From: Nocardioides pocheonensis
Lineage (GTDB): Bacteria > Actinomycetota > Actinomycetes > Propionibacteriales > Nocardioidaceae
NCBI RefSeq assembly: GCF_003725535.1
Contig: NZ_RJSF01000047.1
Coordinates: 265,972 to 329,971, forward strand
Reading direction: 5' to 3'
Length of the DNA stretch: 64,000 nucleotides
The notes beneath the pieces are model-generated. The model searched no databases. It was given only the letters and a program-made list of their open reading frames with translations, and was not told where the DNA came from. Each line of letters starts with the position of its first letter. The first letter of the stretch is position 1. Below are positions 9,097 through 17,559 of this stretch, piece after piece. Both the position numbers and the translations under genes were made by a program.

Positions 9097-9848
9097 ACTT
9101 CTCCCGATACACCGACCAGGTCGTCCTCGTCACCGGCGGCGCGCAGGGACTCGGGCGGGCCATGGCCGAGCGATTCGCCTCCGAGGGGGCGTTGGTGCAC
9201 GTAGCGGACCTCAACGAAAGCGCCGCGGCCGATGTCGTGGCGGCCGACGCGACAGGGCGGTTGTCCTGCAGCACGCTTGACATCGCTGACCCGGTCGCGG
9301 CGCGCGGCTGGATCGACGGGATCGCGGACCGTCATGGCCGTCTCGACGTCATGGTCAACTGCGCCGGCATCATCCGCGACAACCGGATCGAGAACATCAG
9401 CGTCGACGACTGGCACGCCGTCATCGCGGTCAGCCTGTCCGGAACCTTCTACTGCACGCAGGCCGCCTTCGCGCACATGAAGGAGCGCGGGTACGGGCGC
9501 GTCCTGTCGTTCTCGTCGATGAGCTGGCGCGGCAATTTCGGCCAGGCCAACTACGTCGCTGCAAAGGCGGGTGTGGTCGGATTCACCCGCGGGTTCGCCC
9601 TGGAGGGAGCGCGCCACGGCGTCACCGCGAACGCGATCGCCCCCGGTCTGATCGACACTCCGATGCTCGCCTCGATGAACGGGCCCGCTCGCGACAAGCT
9701 GATCGGCAAGGTGCCGATGAGAAGCGTCGGAGAGCCGGCGGACATCGCTGCCGCGGCCACGTTCCTGTGCTCGCGCGAGGCCGGCTACATCACCGGTGTC
9801 GTCCTGGACGTCGACGGCGGCATCGGCATCGGTTCCTCAATCCGCTAG
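9093..9848 (+). CDS. SDR-family NAD(P)-dependent oxidoreductase (FabG/3-hydroxyacyl type)
   Basis: Classical short-chain dehydrogenase of 251 residues. The nucleotide-binding TGGAQGLG is at 14-21, NCAG at about 89-92, and the catalytic Tyr154/Lys158 (YVAAK) follow the Ser141-142 pair. The C-terminal PGLIDTPM and GVVLDVDGG are standard. The fold and context suggest a 3-hydroxyacyl-CoA or alcohol dehydrogenase step after the crotonase. ATG 9093 overlaps the previous stop (ATGA). It is the last gene of the operon, and a hairpin followed by a T-run lies about 330 bases downstream. The acidic residue after the second beta strand (VADL) hints at NAD rather than NADP, which is inference. Confidence 0.9.
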   Translation: MNFSRYTDQVVLVTGGAQGLGRAMAERFASEGALVHVADLNESAAADVVAADATGRLSCSTLDIADPVAARGWIDGIADRHGRLDVMVNCAGIIRDNRIENISVDDWHAVIAVSLSGTFYCTQAAFAHMKERGYGRVLSFSSMSWRGNFGQANYVAAKAGVVGFTRGFALEGARHGVTANAIAPGLIDTPMLASMNGPARDKLIGKVPMRSVGEPADIAAAATFLCSREAGYITGVVLDVDGGIGIGSSIR

Positions 9849-10180
9849 CGCTCAGGAAGGACGGCGTCCGCGGATCAGCGGCTGTCGCCGAGACATATGC
9901 GACCGACGCCGAACAGATGGTGGGCAGACCGCTCGACATCTACCAAGAGCCGTCCAGACCTGCACCCGCCCACGGGAGGACAAAGCCCTTTCTCTCCTTG
10001 CAGGTACGGCGTCACGTCGGGCGAGCCTCTCCAGGGGCCCTACCGTCCCCGTTCGCCGCGACACGGCCAACCGGAACAGCCCTCGCCACGGATGCAGATT
10101 TGCCCTCTGAACAGGACGTCTTGGCCCTTCGTCCGGCGGCTTGGGCAATCTTCGGGTACGGCTCTGACCTCTGATGTTTT
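9849..10180. other. Non-coding stretch downstream of the SDR gene
   Basis: No coding frame with recognisable protein character, RNA gene or repeat is visible here. It separates the SDR operon from the two hairpins at 10181-10256. Overlapping short open frames are Arg/Pro-rich and look like chance. Confidence 0.4.
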
Positions 10181-10206
10181 GTCGTAGGGGCTACGACTGC
10201 CTTTTC
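10181..10206 (+). terminator. Probable rho-independent terminator of the acyl-CoA synthetase operon
   Basis: GTCGTAG (10181-10187), a three-G loop and CTACGAC (10191-10197) are followed by TGCCTTTTC. The T-run sits on the plus-strand side, which fits termination of the 6635-9848 operon. Confidence 0.6.
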
Positions 10207-10213
10207 TGGCCGT

Positions 10214-10256
10214 CGAAGAGTTGAGGAGCGGCTAGACACCGCTCCTCAACTCTTCG
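10214..10256. terminator. Perfect 18-bp hairpin between convergent genes
   Basis: CGAAGAGTTGAGGAGCGG (10214-10231) pairs perfectly with 10239-10256 around the 7-base loop CTAGACA. It lies between the plus-strand operon and the minus-strand CocE-type gene that ends at 10410. A bidirectional terminator is most likely, although no long T-run follows. Confidence 0.6.
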
Positions 10257-10409
10257 CATCACCGCTGGCCTCGCTTCGGCGAGGACCGTAGCCACGGTTG
10301 ACGTCTTCAGCCGCACACGCACCGTTCGGGCGCTGGAGTCAACGAGTGTGGGGCCGACGTGGACAGTTCCACCTTCCCCAGCCCATCGCGCGGCCGATCA
10401 CCTCACGTC

Positions 10410-12149
10410 TTAGCGGCTGATGATGGGCAGGATCAGTCGGCTCGGATGGTCGGGGCCGTGCAGGACGCGATTGTGAGCGACCACGACATCGTTGGCGCCT
10501 TCGTGTGCGATTACGCCTCCGGTGTTGGTGTTGCGGTCGAAGCGGGGGAAGTTGCTCGAGGAGACCTCCAGTCGGATCCGGTGCCCGGGCAGGAACACGT
10601 TGGAGGTCACCAACAGGTCCAGTTCCACCTCGTAGACCGTTCCAGGTTCGAGCGGCTCCGGTTGGGCCAGTGAGTTGCGATACCGAGCCCGCAGGATTCC
10701 GTCGGTCAGATAGATGGCTCTCCCGTCCGGAAACACATCGACGAGCTTGCCGGTGAAGTCGGTGTCTGGCGTGGTTGAGTCCACATGCAGCACCAGCGAG
10801 ACGTGGCCGGTGACCTCCACCGGGTGCTCGAGTTCCTCTGTGGTGAAGCAGAGCACGTCCTCACGGGTTTCGACCGGTCGTTGATCGACCGGCCCCGTGC
10901 CGTTGACGGTTGCGGGGATCATGACGCGGCCGCCGAGAGTCGGTACCGGGTTCAACGGGTCGTATTCGTAGCTGTCGATTGCCTCGGTGGTCGGCGGCTC
11001 GGTCGACAGCACGCCGTCGCCGTCGGCGGTGTTGGCACGACCGCTTCCGTGGAGGTAGTAGTCGGTGTACTTCGTGTCCGGAAGCGGCCAATCCTGCTCG
11101 TCGCGCCATTCATCGATGCCCATGACGAAGATTCGCACCCGGGACGTCCCGGCCAGCGCATCGAGATCACCTTTGAGGTAGCGGTCGTAGAAGGCGATGT
11201 GTGCGGCAGTGAGGTCAGCCATGGCGATGTCGGCCATCAACCCGAACTGGCGGTCGTGGTAGGCGCCGGTGAACGAGATGTGGTCCCAGGGCCCGATGAT
11301 GAGCCGCTGACCTTCGCGAGCCTCGCTAGTGCCGGCTTCGCGGCGCATCCGGGTGAAGGTCCGCGCGGTGCTGCCGACGAATAGGTCGTACCACCCGCCG
11401 ATGTTCAGGGCCGGCACGGTGACGTCGCCGGGTCGTTCGTCAACCGCAAGAGATCGCCACCACTCGTCGCGCTCGGGATGCGCGAGCCACTCCGACCACC
11501 AGGGCCACTTCTTTTCGAACACGGGCTGGTCGCTCAAGGGCAGCCGTTCCAAGTGCGGATCCGGAGTCCCCATCAAGTCCGCGGCCTCCATCAAGGCCTC
11601 GAAATCACCGCCTGAGCCGAGCGCCGTCTGTGCGGCCAACACTGTCATCAGTGTTGTCCACGACCAGGTCGTGTGCCAGGACAGGGCACCGCCCTCGGAG
11701 TACCACGGAGTCATGTAGTAGTCGGTCGAGGTTTCCGTGGGGACGATGGCCTTGAGGCCCTCGGGCGACTCCGCCGCGCTGGCCCACTGCACCATGCCGA
11801 GGTAGGAGTGGCCGTAGGCGCCGATGTTGCCGTCGCACCAGGGCTGCTCCATGAGCCAGGCGATGGTATCGGCGCCGTCGTCCGGTTCGTTGACCGTGGG
11901 GTCAAAGTCGCCACCGGAGCGGAACGCCCCGCGGCAGTCCTGCCAGACCACCGCGTAGCCGGCCTCGAGCAACGTGAAGATGTTCGGCTGTGTGGGCCAG
12001 GTGATGTCGCCTGGAATCAGGTCCTTGCCATAAGGAAGGCGCACCAAGAGCACCGGTGACGGCCCGCCGTCCGGGAGCCACAGATCGGTGGCCAACTCGA
12101 CCCCGTCTCGCATCGGCACCATCACGTCTTTTTCAACTCGGAAGCTCAC
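10410..12149 (-). CDS. CocE/NonD-family alpha/beta-hydrolase (X-Pro dipeptidyl-peptidase-like), copy 1
   Basis: Serine hydrolase of 579 residues from GTG 12149, chosen because GAAAGG lies 10 bases before it; an ATG at 12173 is the alternative. The order fits CocE/NonD: N-terminal MVPMRDGVELATDLWLP, the strand VVWQDCRG, the nucleophile elbow AYGHSYLGMVQW (Ser115), the cap region, LIIGPWDH carrying the likely His region, and a C-terminal jelly-roll domain (HRIRLEVSSSNFPRFDRN). The family includes cocaine esterase, acylases and glutaryl-7-ACA acylase, so an ester or amide substrate is likely. It is a distant paralogue of 15777-17480. The APC permease just upstream on the same strand (ends 12249) is probably co-transcribed and would supply the substrate. 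Confidence 0.88.
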   Translation of the reverse strand: MSFRVEKDVMVPMRDGVELATDLWLPDGGPSPVLLVRLPYGKDLIPGDITWPTQPNIFTLLEAGYAVVWQDCRGAFRSGGDFDPTVNEPDDGADTIAWLMEQPWCDGNIGAYGHSYLGMVQWASAAESPEGLKAIVPTETSTDYYMTPWYSEGGALSWHTTWSWTTLMTVLAAQTALGSGGDFEALMEAADLMGTPDPHLERLPLSDQPVFEKKWPWWSEWLAHPERDEWWRSLAVDERPGDVTVPALNIGGWYDLFVGSTARTFTRMRREAGTSEAREGQRLIIGPWDHISFTGAYHDRQFGLMADIAMADLTAAHIAFYDRYLKGDLDALAGTSRVRIFVMGIDEWRDEQDWPLPDTKYTDYYLHGSGRANTADGDGVLSTEPPTTEAIDSYEYDPLNPVPTLGGRVMIPATVNGTGPVDQRPVETREDVLCFTTEELEHPVEVTGHVSLVLHVDSTTPDTDFTGKLVDVFPDGRAIYLTDGILRARYRNSLAQPEPLEPGTVYEVELDLLVTSNVFLPGHRIRLEVSSSNFPRFDRNTNTGGVIAHEGANDVVVAHNRVLHGPDHPSRLILPIISR

Positions 12150-12248
12150 CGCTGCCAAACCTTTCGCTCTCATCTCAATAGTCGTTGTCGTTCACGCCTG
12201 CGTGCCGAGGGGCATGACTACATGGCCAAGCAGGGCCAAGCAGGCTGG

Positions 12249-13757
12249 TCAGCCAACCTTCTGCCGACCGATCCGGGCGTAGGTGTCTGGACGGGTGGAA
12301 CGGAACACTGCGGCGGCAACCAGGCCAGCGACGAAGATGACCCAGAGGGCGACCTGGAGAATGATGGCCTCCTCCATGGAGCCACCGGTCACGAGCTTGA
12401 AGTGGGTGATGGAGAGGTACAGCACCGCACCCATGCCGGCCGAGCCAAGAAGCGGGGCAACGACCGTGTGCCAGACGGTCGCATGTGCGGCGTGCTGGGG
12501 ATGGCGTCGGAAGAAGGCGACGACAGACACGCCGGTCAGGAAGATGAGCAGCATCAGGCCAAATCCACCGATGCCCGCGATCTTGGCGTACAGCGCAATG
12601 GGATCGGCCCCGACGCTGAGGAGGACGCCGATCGCCGACACTGTAGTAATCAAGAGCGAGCTGAGGTACGGCGAGCCGTGCGTCGGATGCACCTTGCCCA
12701 GGGCCCTCGGCAGGACTCGATCAGTGCCCAAGGAGAAGATGTAGCGGGCCAGGATGTTTTGAACCGACAGCACCGCGGCAAACGCGGAGGAAACCACGAG
12801 GATCGTCACGACGTCTCTGGCCCAGACCCCCACATACTGTTCTGCCGCGTGCGGGACCATGCCCGACGGGTCCTTGAAGGCCACCTCGAGCGTCTTCGAA
12901 TGGCCGAAGGCGACCGTGGTCAGCCACGACGTGACGACATAGAGGACACCGATCAGGACGACGCAGAGATAAGTAGCCCTGGGGATTGTCTTCAACGGAT
13001 TCTTGACCTCGTCCCTGAAGATCGCGGTGGCCTCGAACCCAAGGAAGGATCCCGCGGCAAACAGGAGTCCCAGCCCGAGGGAACCGGACGTCACGGCGTG
13101 CAATGTGAAGGGCTCGAGTGAGCGGCCCTGCGGGCCTCCATCCCGAAAGACCGCCAGGTCGAAGATGGCGACGATGGCTACCTCACAGAGCATCGCGACT
13201 GTCAACACCTTCGCGGACAGATCGATTCGGAAATAGCCCAGGACTCCGGTGAGCGCGACACCCACCAGCGACAGCCAGTACCACGTGATCGTCGGCCCGT
13301 GGAACGTCGTATCAACGAGGGAGGACGCAACCACGCCCAGCAACAGATAGGTGCCGACCGCCATCATCACGTAGCCGAAGACGGCGATGAAACTGGACGC
13401 CAATCCGAGCGGTCGCCCCAGACCCGCGGTGATGTAAGCGTAGAACGCCCCGGGATTTGGGAGGAAACGAGACATCGTCGTGTAACCGACGGCGAAAAAC
13501 AGTAGCAGTACAGCAGCGATGCCGAAGATGGCAGGGGCGCCGATGCCGCCGAAGACCAGGACGAACGGGATGAACGCCACCACCACCACGATCGGTGCCG
13601 TGAATGCCAAGACGGTCATCATCAACTCGAAGGTGCCCATATGCCCCTCGAGCGTGTGCGTGTCACCCTTCGCAGCCTGCACGTCGTTGTCTTGTCCCTG
13701 CGCGAGGCCAGTAGGAGGCGGCAGCGTTGAATCTGCTGCTCGGAAATCGGGGCTCAT
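12249..13757 (-). CDS. APC-superfamily permease preceding the CocE-type hydrolase
   Basis: Permease of 502 residues with about 12 membrane helices. It shares with the 4409-5881 gene the first-helix region (LMMTVLAFTAPIVVVVA), the NPGAFYAYITAGLGR loop, GYFRIDLSAKVL and the GFEATAIFRDEVKNPLKTI segment, so the two are clear paralogues. GAGGAG lies 6 bases before the ATG at 13757. The N-terminal 38 residues are polar. It leads a minus-strand unit with the hydrolase ending at 10410. The promoter at 13940-13971 copies that of the other permease unit. Substrate unknown; amino acid- or amine-like molecules are typical of the family. Confidence 0.88.
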   Translation of the reverse strand: MSPDFRAADSTLPPPTGLAQGQDNDVQAAKGDTHTLEGHMGTFELMMTVLAFTAPIVVVVAFIPFVLVFGGIGAPAIFGIAAVLLLFFAVGYTTMSRFLPNPGAFYAYITAGLGRPLGLASSFIAVFGYVMMAVGTYLLLGVVASSLVDTTFHGPTITWYWLSLVGVALTGVLGYFRIDLSAKVLTVAMLCEVAIVAIFDLAVFRDGGPQGRSLEPFTLHAVTSGSLGLGLLFAAGSFLGFEATAIFRDEVKNPLKTIPRATYLCVVLIGVLYVVTSWLTTVAFGHSKTLEVAFKDPSGMVPHAAEQYVGVWARDVVTILVVSSAFAAVLSVQNILARYIFSLGTDRVLPRALGKVHPTHGSPYLSSLLITTVSAIGVLLSVGADPIALYAKIAGIGGFGLMLLIFLTGVSVVAFFRRHPQHAAHATVWHTVVAPLLGSAGMGAVLYLSITHFKLVTGGSMEEAIILQVALWVIFVAGLVAAAVFRSTRPDTYARIGRQKVG

Positions 13758-13939
13758 GAATGCTCCTCGCTATCGCGACATTGGCTATGCGGGCCTGCTG
13801 AGTGCCAGCAGAGCCTTCCGGGTCGTGCAAGTTGGTCAGCCACCAACTCGGTCATTGAGTCGCCTTTCATCCATATCCGACTGACGCGGGCTACCCGAGG
13901 ACTCGCTACGTGTCGACTACGTGAGGGACGGTCACAGCG

Positions 13940-13971
13940 TTAATGAACATTAAGTCGAGACCTGATGTCAA
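13940..13971 (-). promoter_or_regulatory. Second copy of the TTAATG palindrome promoter
   Basis: TTAATGAACATTAA (13940-13953) is identical to the site at 5971-5984. TGTCAA (13966-13971; TTGACA on the minus strand) sits at the same 12-base distance, with AAGTCGAG conserved between. It lies 183 bases before the start of the permease at 13757. Conservation of both elements in otherwise different intergenic DNA marks a shared, probably repressor-controlled promoter. Confidence 0.65.
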
Positions 13972-14220
13972 CACTTGGCGGGCATCATTCTTCCGGCTCC
14001 GCGTCCGACACGCGTCACGGGTTCAGACGCTTCGGGAACAGCCGCAGATTGTGCGTGCGCGCGCGGCTTTGGCACACCTGTCCGAAGCATGGACCTCGCG
14101 ACGCGAGCACAGAGGGCGCGCTCCCTTTACCCACGTTAAGTTTAGGCATCTTGAGTCGGTCCACTAGGTGGGCCCGACGTTCGTTCATGGCGCGCGCCGC
14201 AGGTGCACGGGCGTTGATCA

Positions 14221-14337
14221 GTACGATATTGAGTACGTTTGGAAGGCTGATCGTACCTTGTTGCCTCGGATCGTGCTAGACCGATCCTGCGAGGAACTAT
14301 GACGGGTCGGTACGGTCATGCAGTCGGTACGATCATG
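14221..14337. promoter_or_regulatory. Cluster of GGTACGA boxes upstream of the TetR gene
   Basis: GTACGATATTGAGTACGT (14221-14238) and GTACGATCATGAGTACGT (14328-14345) differ at two positions. Between them lie TGATCGTACC on the plus strand at about 14247-14256 (an inverted box) and GGTACGGTCATG (14309-14320), 17 bases before GGTACGATCATG (14326-14337). Several copies before a TetR gene suggest autoregulation. The rest of the 13758-14383 gap holds only the permease promoter. Confidence 0.55.
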
Positions 14338-14383
14338 AGTACGTCCATACCGAGATGCAGGTGTGCACCGTCGAGGAGCGTGG

Positions 14384-15058
14384 ATGACAGCGGACCCCAG
14401 GACGCGCCAGATTGGCCGTTCGACGCCAGCCGGCGGAAGGCGACGGCTGGCCGAGGCCCGCCGCGAGGAGATGCTGCGCCGGCTCTTGGAGATGTTCCTC
14501 GCCGAGGGCTTCAGTTCCTTGACCGTCGAGGAGATCGCGTCCCGACTGCGATGTTCGAAGTCGACGCTCTACGCGGTGGCTCCCGGCAAGGACCAGCTGG
14601 TCGCGGCCGCCATGAAGTGTTTCTTCCGCGAGGCGACCACGTACGTCGAGGACAGCGTCGCCAGGGTCGAGGATCCCAGGGACCGAATCGCGGTCTACCT
14701 CGCATCGATCGGCGATCGCATGAGGCAGATGTCGCCCGCCTGCTACAGCGACATGACGGCCTCGGAGACGGCAGGCATGATCTACCAGCTCAACGCGCGT
14801 GCGTCGGCCCGACGGGTCCGGGAGCTGATCCATGAAGGCGTAAAGGCCAAGATGTTGAGGCCAGTCCACGCCGAGTTCGTGGCCGAATCGGTCGGACTCC
14901 TCATCGACGGGATCATGCACGGCCAACTGCTCGAGCGAACTGGCCTGTCCTCCGGCGACGCCTACCACGAACTAAGCACGCTCGTGTTGCAGGCGATGGC
15001 GATCGACGGAGACCGGCGAGCCAGTCGACCGACGCGGAGCGATCTGCCGGCGACGTAA
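14384..15058 (+). CDS. TetR/AcrR-family transcriptional regulator
   Basis: Predicted repressor of 224 residues. The N-terminal helix-turn-helix spans about residues 20-66: EEMLRRLLEMFLAEGFSSLT, then VEEIASRLRCSKSTLY and APGKDQLVAAAM, the usual TetR layout. The rest is an all-helical ligand-binding domain. The start at 14384 has GAGGAG 5 bases upstream; a GTG at 14363 is less likely. GGTACGA boxes crowd its upstream region and also occur before the acyl-CoA synthetase operon and the second CocE-type gene. I infer that it controls itself and those units in response to the substrate or its CoA ester. The strand arrangement (divergent from the permease) also fits a local regulator. Confidence 0.87.
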   Translation: MTADPRTRQIGRSTPAGGRRRLAEARREEMLRRLLEMFLAEGFSSLTVEEIASRLRCSKSTLYAVAPGKDQLVAAAMKCFFREATTYVEDSVARVEDPRDRIAVYLASIGDRMRQMSPACYSDMTASETAGMIYQLNARASARRVRELIHEGVKAKMLRPVHAEFVAESVGLLIDGIMHGQLLERTGLSSGDAYHELSTLVLQAMAIDGDRRASRPTRSDLPAT

Positions 15059-15666
15059 GGGTAGGCCGGCTCGTCGGCATGTGCGCGCGCTCCGCGGCAG
15101 ATCCGGTGGTTCAGTCGCCGGGCTCGCCGCCAGCTTTTTCGATGGTCAGCGAAAGGCCTCCCCTTGCGTGCGTCGTCGACCTGCCTAGGACGAGCTCCCG
15201 ACGCGGGAATCCGGCTAACCGGCAGGACTCCCCCACGAGTCTTCCAACTCCTACGCAAGTGACAAACAACTGCGTGCACAGGGGCTCGGACCCCATAGCA
15301 TCGCCACCACCTCGGCCCAACACCACCGAAGTCCAGACCCTCATGCCCTGACTCACCCTTAGGGCACTCGTTGGCAAGCCAGGCACAACAAGGGACTGCC
15401 AAAGGCGCCGAGCCGCACATCGATCACGTCGTGCTACGGGGCCAACCGCGGGCATTCAGGTTCGCCGACGCAGACTTGCTGGTTGCAGAACAACACGGCG
15501 CGGTGGAATCGGGGTCGGTGTACTCGCCGTGAAGGTGCCCGACGCGTTACGCAACGGCGTTCGAGGAAGAGCCGGGGGGAAGCCCTCAGATGCCATGCGG
15601 TTCACCTCTGATGGGGGATCTGGCAGGTGGCTACTCGCCCAGTTGAACACCGCCCATATTCGCTCG
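15059..15666. other. Non-coding stretch after the TetR gene
   Basis: No convincing gene is visible. A minus-strand frame ending near 15111 contains QLFVTCVG, which faintly recalls LutA-type proteins, but nothing around it agrees. No hairpin with a T-run was seen. Confidence 0.35.
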
Positions 15667-15690
15667 GTACGAACTCTCGTACGTTCGTAC
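15667..15690. promoter_or_regulatory. GTACGAAC palindrome upstream of the second CocE-type hydrolase
   Basis: GTACGAAC (15667-15674) and GTTCGTAC (15683-15690) form a perfect inverted repeat around an 8-base spacer. The left arm with its flanking G gives GGTACGA, the half-site seen before the TetR gene and the acyl-CoA synthetase. It lies 87 bases before the start at 15777. Confidence 0.55.
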
Positions 15691-15776
15691 TCAGTTTTGG
15701 TAGCGTGATCGGCGCCGCGTTCGAGGCCTCCGTCCCGACGGGGTGCCGCCATCAACCACTTCCGAGGAGCACACCC

Positions 15777-17480
15777 ATGAGCGACATCGAGATCGAGCTG
15801 GACGTGCCTGTCCCCATGCGCGACGGCACTGTCTTGCGGGCAGACGTCTACCGGCCCGCCAGCGAGGGCCGCTTCCCGGTGCTGCTGAGCCGTGGGCCGT
15901 ACAACAAGCGGTTCCGCTTGGACACGGTGCTCGACTTCGCCGAAGCGGTGGAAGCCGGGTACATCGTGGTGCTCCAGGACACTCGAGGCCGGTTCGCCTC
16001 CGACGGTGAGTGGTTGCCATGGAAGTACGAGCGCAATGACGGCTACGACAGCGTGGAGTGGGCCGCCAACCTGCCGGGAAGCAACGGCCGTGTGGGGATG
16101 TTCGGGGGCAGCTACCTGGGCAGCACGCAGTGGAGCGCCGCCATTGCCGGCGCGCCGAGCTTGAAGACCATCGTGCCAAACGTCACCTGGAGCGACCCCG
16201 AGAACGGGCTGATGTTCCGCGGAGGAGCGATCGAGCACGGTCTCAACACCTGGTGGACACTCATGATGTCCATGGAACAGTTCCCAAAGGACGGCCTGGA
16301 CCCCGACACCACTATGGGCAAGGTCGTCGGCGCCATCACCGCCATGGACACCCTCGACGAGCAGACCTACTGGCAGCTGCCGTCGGGGGCGCTGCCGGCG
16401 CTGAAGGGAACCGGGCACCCCGACATCGGCGTCGACCGGGCGCTGGTCGACCCCGCGACCACAACCGACTGCCGAGTCGACGGCATCCACGACGCGATCG
16501 AGCTGCCGACCCTGAGCATCGCTGGCTGGTACGACGTGTTCGTGCAGGGCTCTCTGGACAACTACACGGCCATGCGCCAACGTGGACGCACGGCCCGGAT
16601 CATCGTCGGCGCCTTCGACCACTACACCCACGTGTCGGCATGGCAAGGCGGTCGAATCGGCGACGTGAACTACGGACTGATGAGCACCATGCCCGGCGGA
16701 CAGACCATCACCCAAATCCACCGAGAGTGGTTCGACCACTGGCTCAAGGATGAGCCGGCGACCGCCGCCCACGAGTCGGGCGTCCTGCTCTTCACGATGG
16801 GGGCCAACCAGTGGCGGGTCGAGCCCGAGTGGCCCCTGGCGCGCACGGTCGCAACCCCCCTCTACCTCACCAGCGACTCTGCCCTAACTTGGGAGGAACC
16901 TACCGCCTCCGCAGACAGCACGAAGTTCACCTACGACCCGGCCAACCCCGTCCTCACTCGAGGCGGAAACGTCGTCATGGGCGTCGGCTACCCAGCCGGA
17001 CCAGTCGATCAGCGCGAGGTCGAAGCACGCGATGACGTCCTCGTGTTCACCTCAGCGCCCCTGGACACCGACGTCGAGATCACCGGCAAGGTCACCGCCA
17101 CTCTGTTCGCAGCAACCGACGGCCCATCCACCGACTGGGTGGTCCGCCTGTGCGAAGTCGACCAGGGCGGCGTCTCACGCAACCTCGTCGACGGCATCAC
17201 CCGGGTCCAAACCCAACCCAACCGCATCGAGGAGGTCGAGGTCGACCTGTGGTCCACATCGGTCCTGGTCAAGGCCGGCCACCGGCTTCGTGTCCACGTC
17301 ACCTCCAGCAACTTCCCCCGCTGGGACCGCAACCTCAACACCGGTGAGCCTGTCACCGAAGGCACCCAGATGCGCGCAGCCCAGCAACGCATTCTGCACG
17401 ACAACGAGCACCCGTCTCGGCTGGTGCTACCCGTCATCCCCGCTATCACGGCCGAGGAACCCGCGGCGGTGCAGGCGTGA
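15777..17480 (+). CDS. CocE/NonD-family alpha/beta-hydrolase, copy 2
   Basis: Serine hydrolase of 567 residues. [17 protein letters not shown], the strand [10 protein letters not shown], the nucleophile elbow [12 protein letters not shown] (Ser112) and VGAFDHY near the expected His region follow the CocE/NonD pattern. The C-terminal beta domain contains [18 protein letters not shown], matching copy 1. GAGGAG lies 8 bases before the ATG at 15777; in-frame codons upstream lack a binding site. An acyl-CoA ligase follows 79 bases downstream on the same strand, a sensible pair: release an acid, then activate it. The GTACGAAC palindrome upstream suggests TetR control. Copies 1 and 2 are diverged, so different substrates or enantiomers are possible. 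Confidence 0.88.
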   Translation: MSDIEIELDVPVPMRDGTVLRADVYRPASEGRFPVLLSRGPYNKRFRLDTVLDFAEAVEAGYIVVLQDTRGRFASDGEWLPWKYERNDGYDSVEWAANLPGSNGRVGMFGGSYLGSTQWSAAIAGAPSLKTIVPNVTWSDPENGLMFRGGAIEHGLNTWWTLMMSMEQFPKDGLDPDTTMGKVVGAITAMDTLDEQTYWQLPSGALPALKGTGHPDIGVDRALVDPATTTDCRVDGIHDAIELPTLSIAGWYDVFVQGSLDNYTAMRQRGRTARIIVGAFDHYTHVSAWQGGRIGDVNYGLMSTMPGGQTITQIHREWFDHWLKDEPATAAHESGVLLFTMGANQWRVEPEWPLARTVATPLYLTSDSALTWEEPTASADSTKFTYDPANPVLTRGGNVVMGVGYPAGPVDQREVEARDDVLVFTSAPLDTDVEITGKVTATLFAATDGPSTDWVVRLCEVDQGGVSRNLVDGITRVQTQPNRIEEVEVDLWSTSVLVKAGHRLRVHVTSSNFPRWDRNLNTGEPVTEGTQMRAAQQRILHDNEHPSRLVLPVIPAITAEEPAAVQA

Positions 17481-17559
17481 ACGGGCCCTGGCACCTGGAC
17501 CCGGCGCTCACCAGAGGGCGGGGTTGGGCGGCATGGGTCCTGCGAGGGACCCCAGAGAG

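Noticed and set aside
10150-10165. GGTACGG near the SDR operon terminator as another regulator box
   Set aside because: Single imperfect half-site downstream of genes, without an inverted partner.
15111-15455. Minus-strand frame containing QLFVTCVG, faintly like LutA
   Set aside because: Only a handful of residues agree and the rest has no family pattern.
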